This document shows, piece after piece, positions 63,889 to 64,000 of a stretch of 64,000 bases of DNA; position 1 is the stretch's first letter, and the number at the start of each line of letters is the position of its first letter. Both the position numbers and the translations under genes were made by a program. The DNA comes from CBDEGU01 sp965238045 (lineage in GTDB: Bacteria; Acidobacteriota; Terriglobia; Bryobacterales; UBA6623): contig CBDEGU010000012.1 of the NCBI GenBank assembly GCA_965238045.1, forward strand, positions 806,001 to 870,000, in the 5' to 3' direction. The notes beneath the pieces are model-generated. The model saw only the letters and a list, made by a program, of their open reading frames with translations. It did no database searches and was not told the DNA's origin.

Positions 63889-64000
63889 GAGGTTCGAGGG
63901 ACGGGGTTCGAGGGTGGGTTCGAGGGACGGGTTCGAGGGGGTTCGAGGGACAGGGGGTTCGAGGGGTTCGAGGGACAGGGGTTCGAGGGGGGTTCGAGGA
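63889..64000. repeat. Tandem repeat based on GGTTCGAGGG
   Basis: About ten imperfect copies of a 10-17 base unit GGTTCGAGGG followed by ACGG, ACAGG, TGG or extra G's, running to the window edge. It contains no regular spacers, so it is not a CRISPR array. It may mark a repeat expansion or an assembly edge. Confidence 0.8.

Noticed and set aside
63889..64000. CRISPR array
   Set aside because: The repeat units vary in length, contain no distinct spacers and no cas genes are nearby.

Overview
The window is high-GC bacterial DNA that looks like an acidobacterium, probably of the Bryobacterales/Solibacter type. The evidence is a duplicated MacB/FtsX orphan permease of the kind expanded in Acidobacteria (left edge), two DUF1549/DUF1553 (PSCyt/PSD1) proteins, DUF1501, DUF1080 and C45-type exported enzymes, and many Tat-type signal peptides. 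No rRNA, phage module, CRISPR array or replication origin was seen. One tRNA gene (tRNA-Val, anticodon GAC) is present. The assignment rests on gene content only.

Layout. 1-9.4 kb: permease, a YfhO-like membrane protein, ubiX, an XRE regulator with a S24-like C-terminal half, two proteins of unknown function and a SMP-30-like propeller. 9.7-15.9 kb: a 58-residue secreted Cys-rich peptide followed by a 7-helix membrane protein and a membrane-anchored partner, then a large TonB-like protein, an unknown membrane protein and an ACT-domain protein. 16-22 kb: a MITE, an AAA+ ATPase, a S9 peptidase, a methyltransferase and an O-antigen ligase. 22-31 kb: a dead sugar transferase, a DUF1549/1553 protein, a broken GMC oxidoreductase with its subunit 3, a ceramidase-like protein and a sulfatase. 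31.5-40 kb: a 1245-residue double glycosyltransferase, a PIG-L deacetylase, and an MFS (amber-interrupted)/CoA-transferase pair. 40-45 kb: a four-gene minus-strand operon (TIM-barrel epimerase, Nramp-like transporter, DUF1080, hydrolase). 45-52 kb: PilZ, C45 acyltransferase, a frameshifted Tat-exported unknown, M28 peptidase, DsbA-like protein, tRNA-Val and a NarL-type regulator. 52.7-61.8 kb: DUF1501 plus DUF1549/1553 operon, a frameshifted hydrolase and an exported class V aminotransferase. 61.8-64 kb: a MITE abutted by an IS630 element, an IS-truncated secreted protein, a HicA remnant and a G-rich tandem repeat at the window edge.

Themes. Most genes are peripheral and catabolic: exported hydrolases, a sulfatase, cytochrome-linked PSD1 proteins and sugar-handling enzymes suited to degrading complex polymers. 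Two stretches carry exopolysaccharide or O-antigen genes. At least five genes are interrupted by an amber codon, a single-base indel or an internal deletion. A dispersed ~180-bp inverted-repeat element with TA/CTAG target features (IS630-type MITE) occurs three times, and one copy has been hit by an IS630 at its regenerated CTAG. The most novel-looking locus is the Cys-rich peptide with its two membrane partners. The unknown protein family represented twice (7.3 kb and 46.9 kb) also merits attention.
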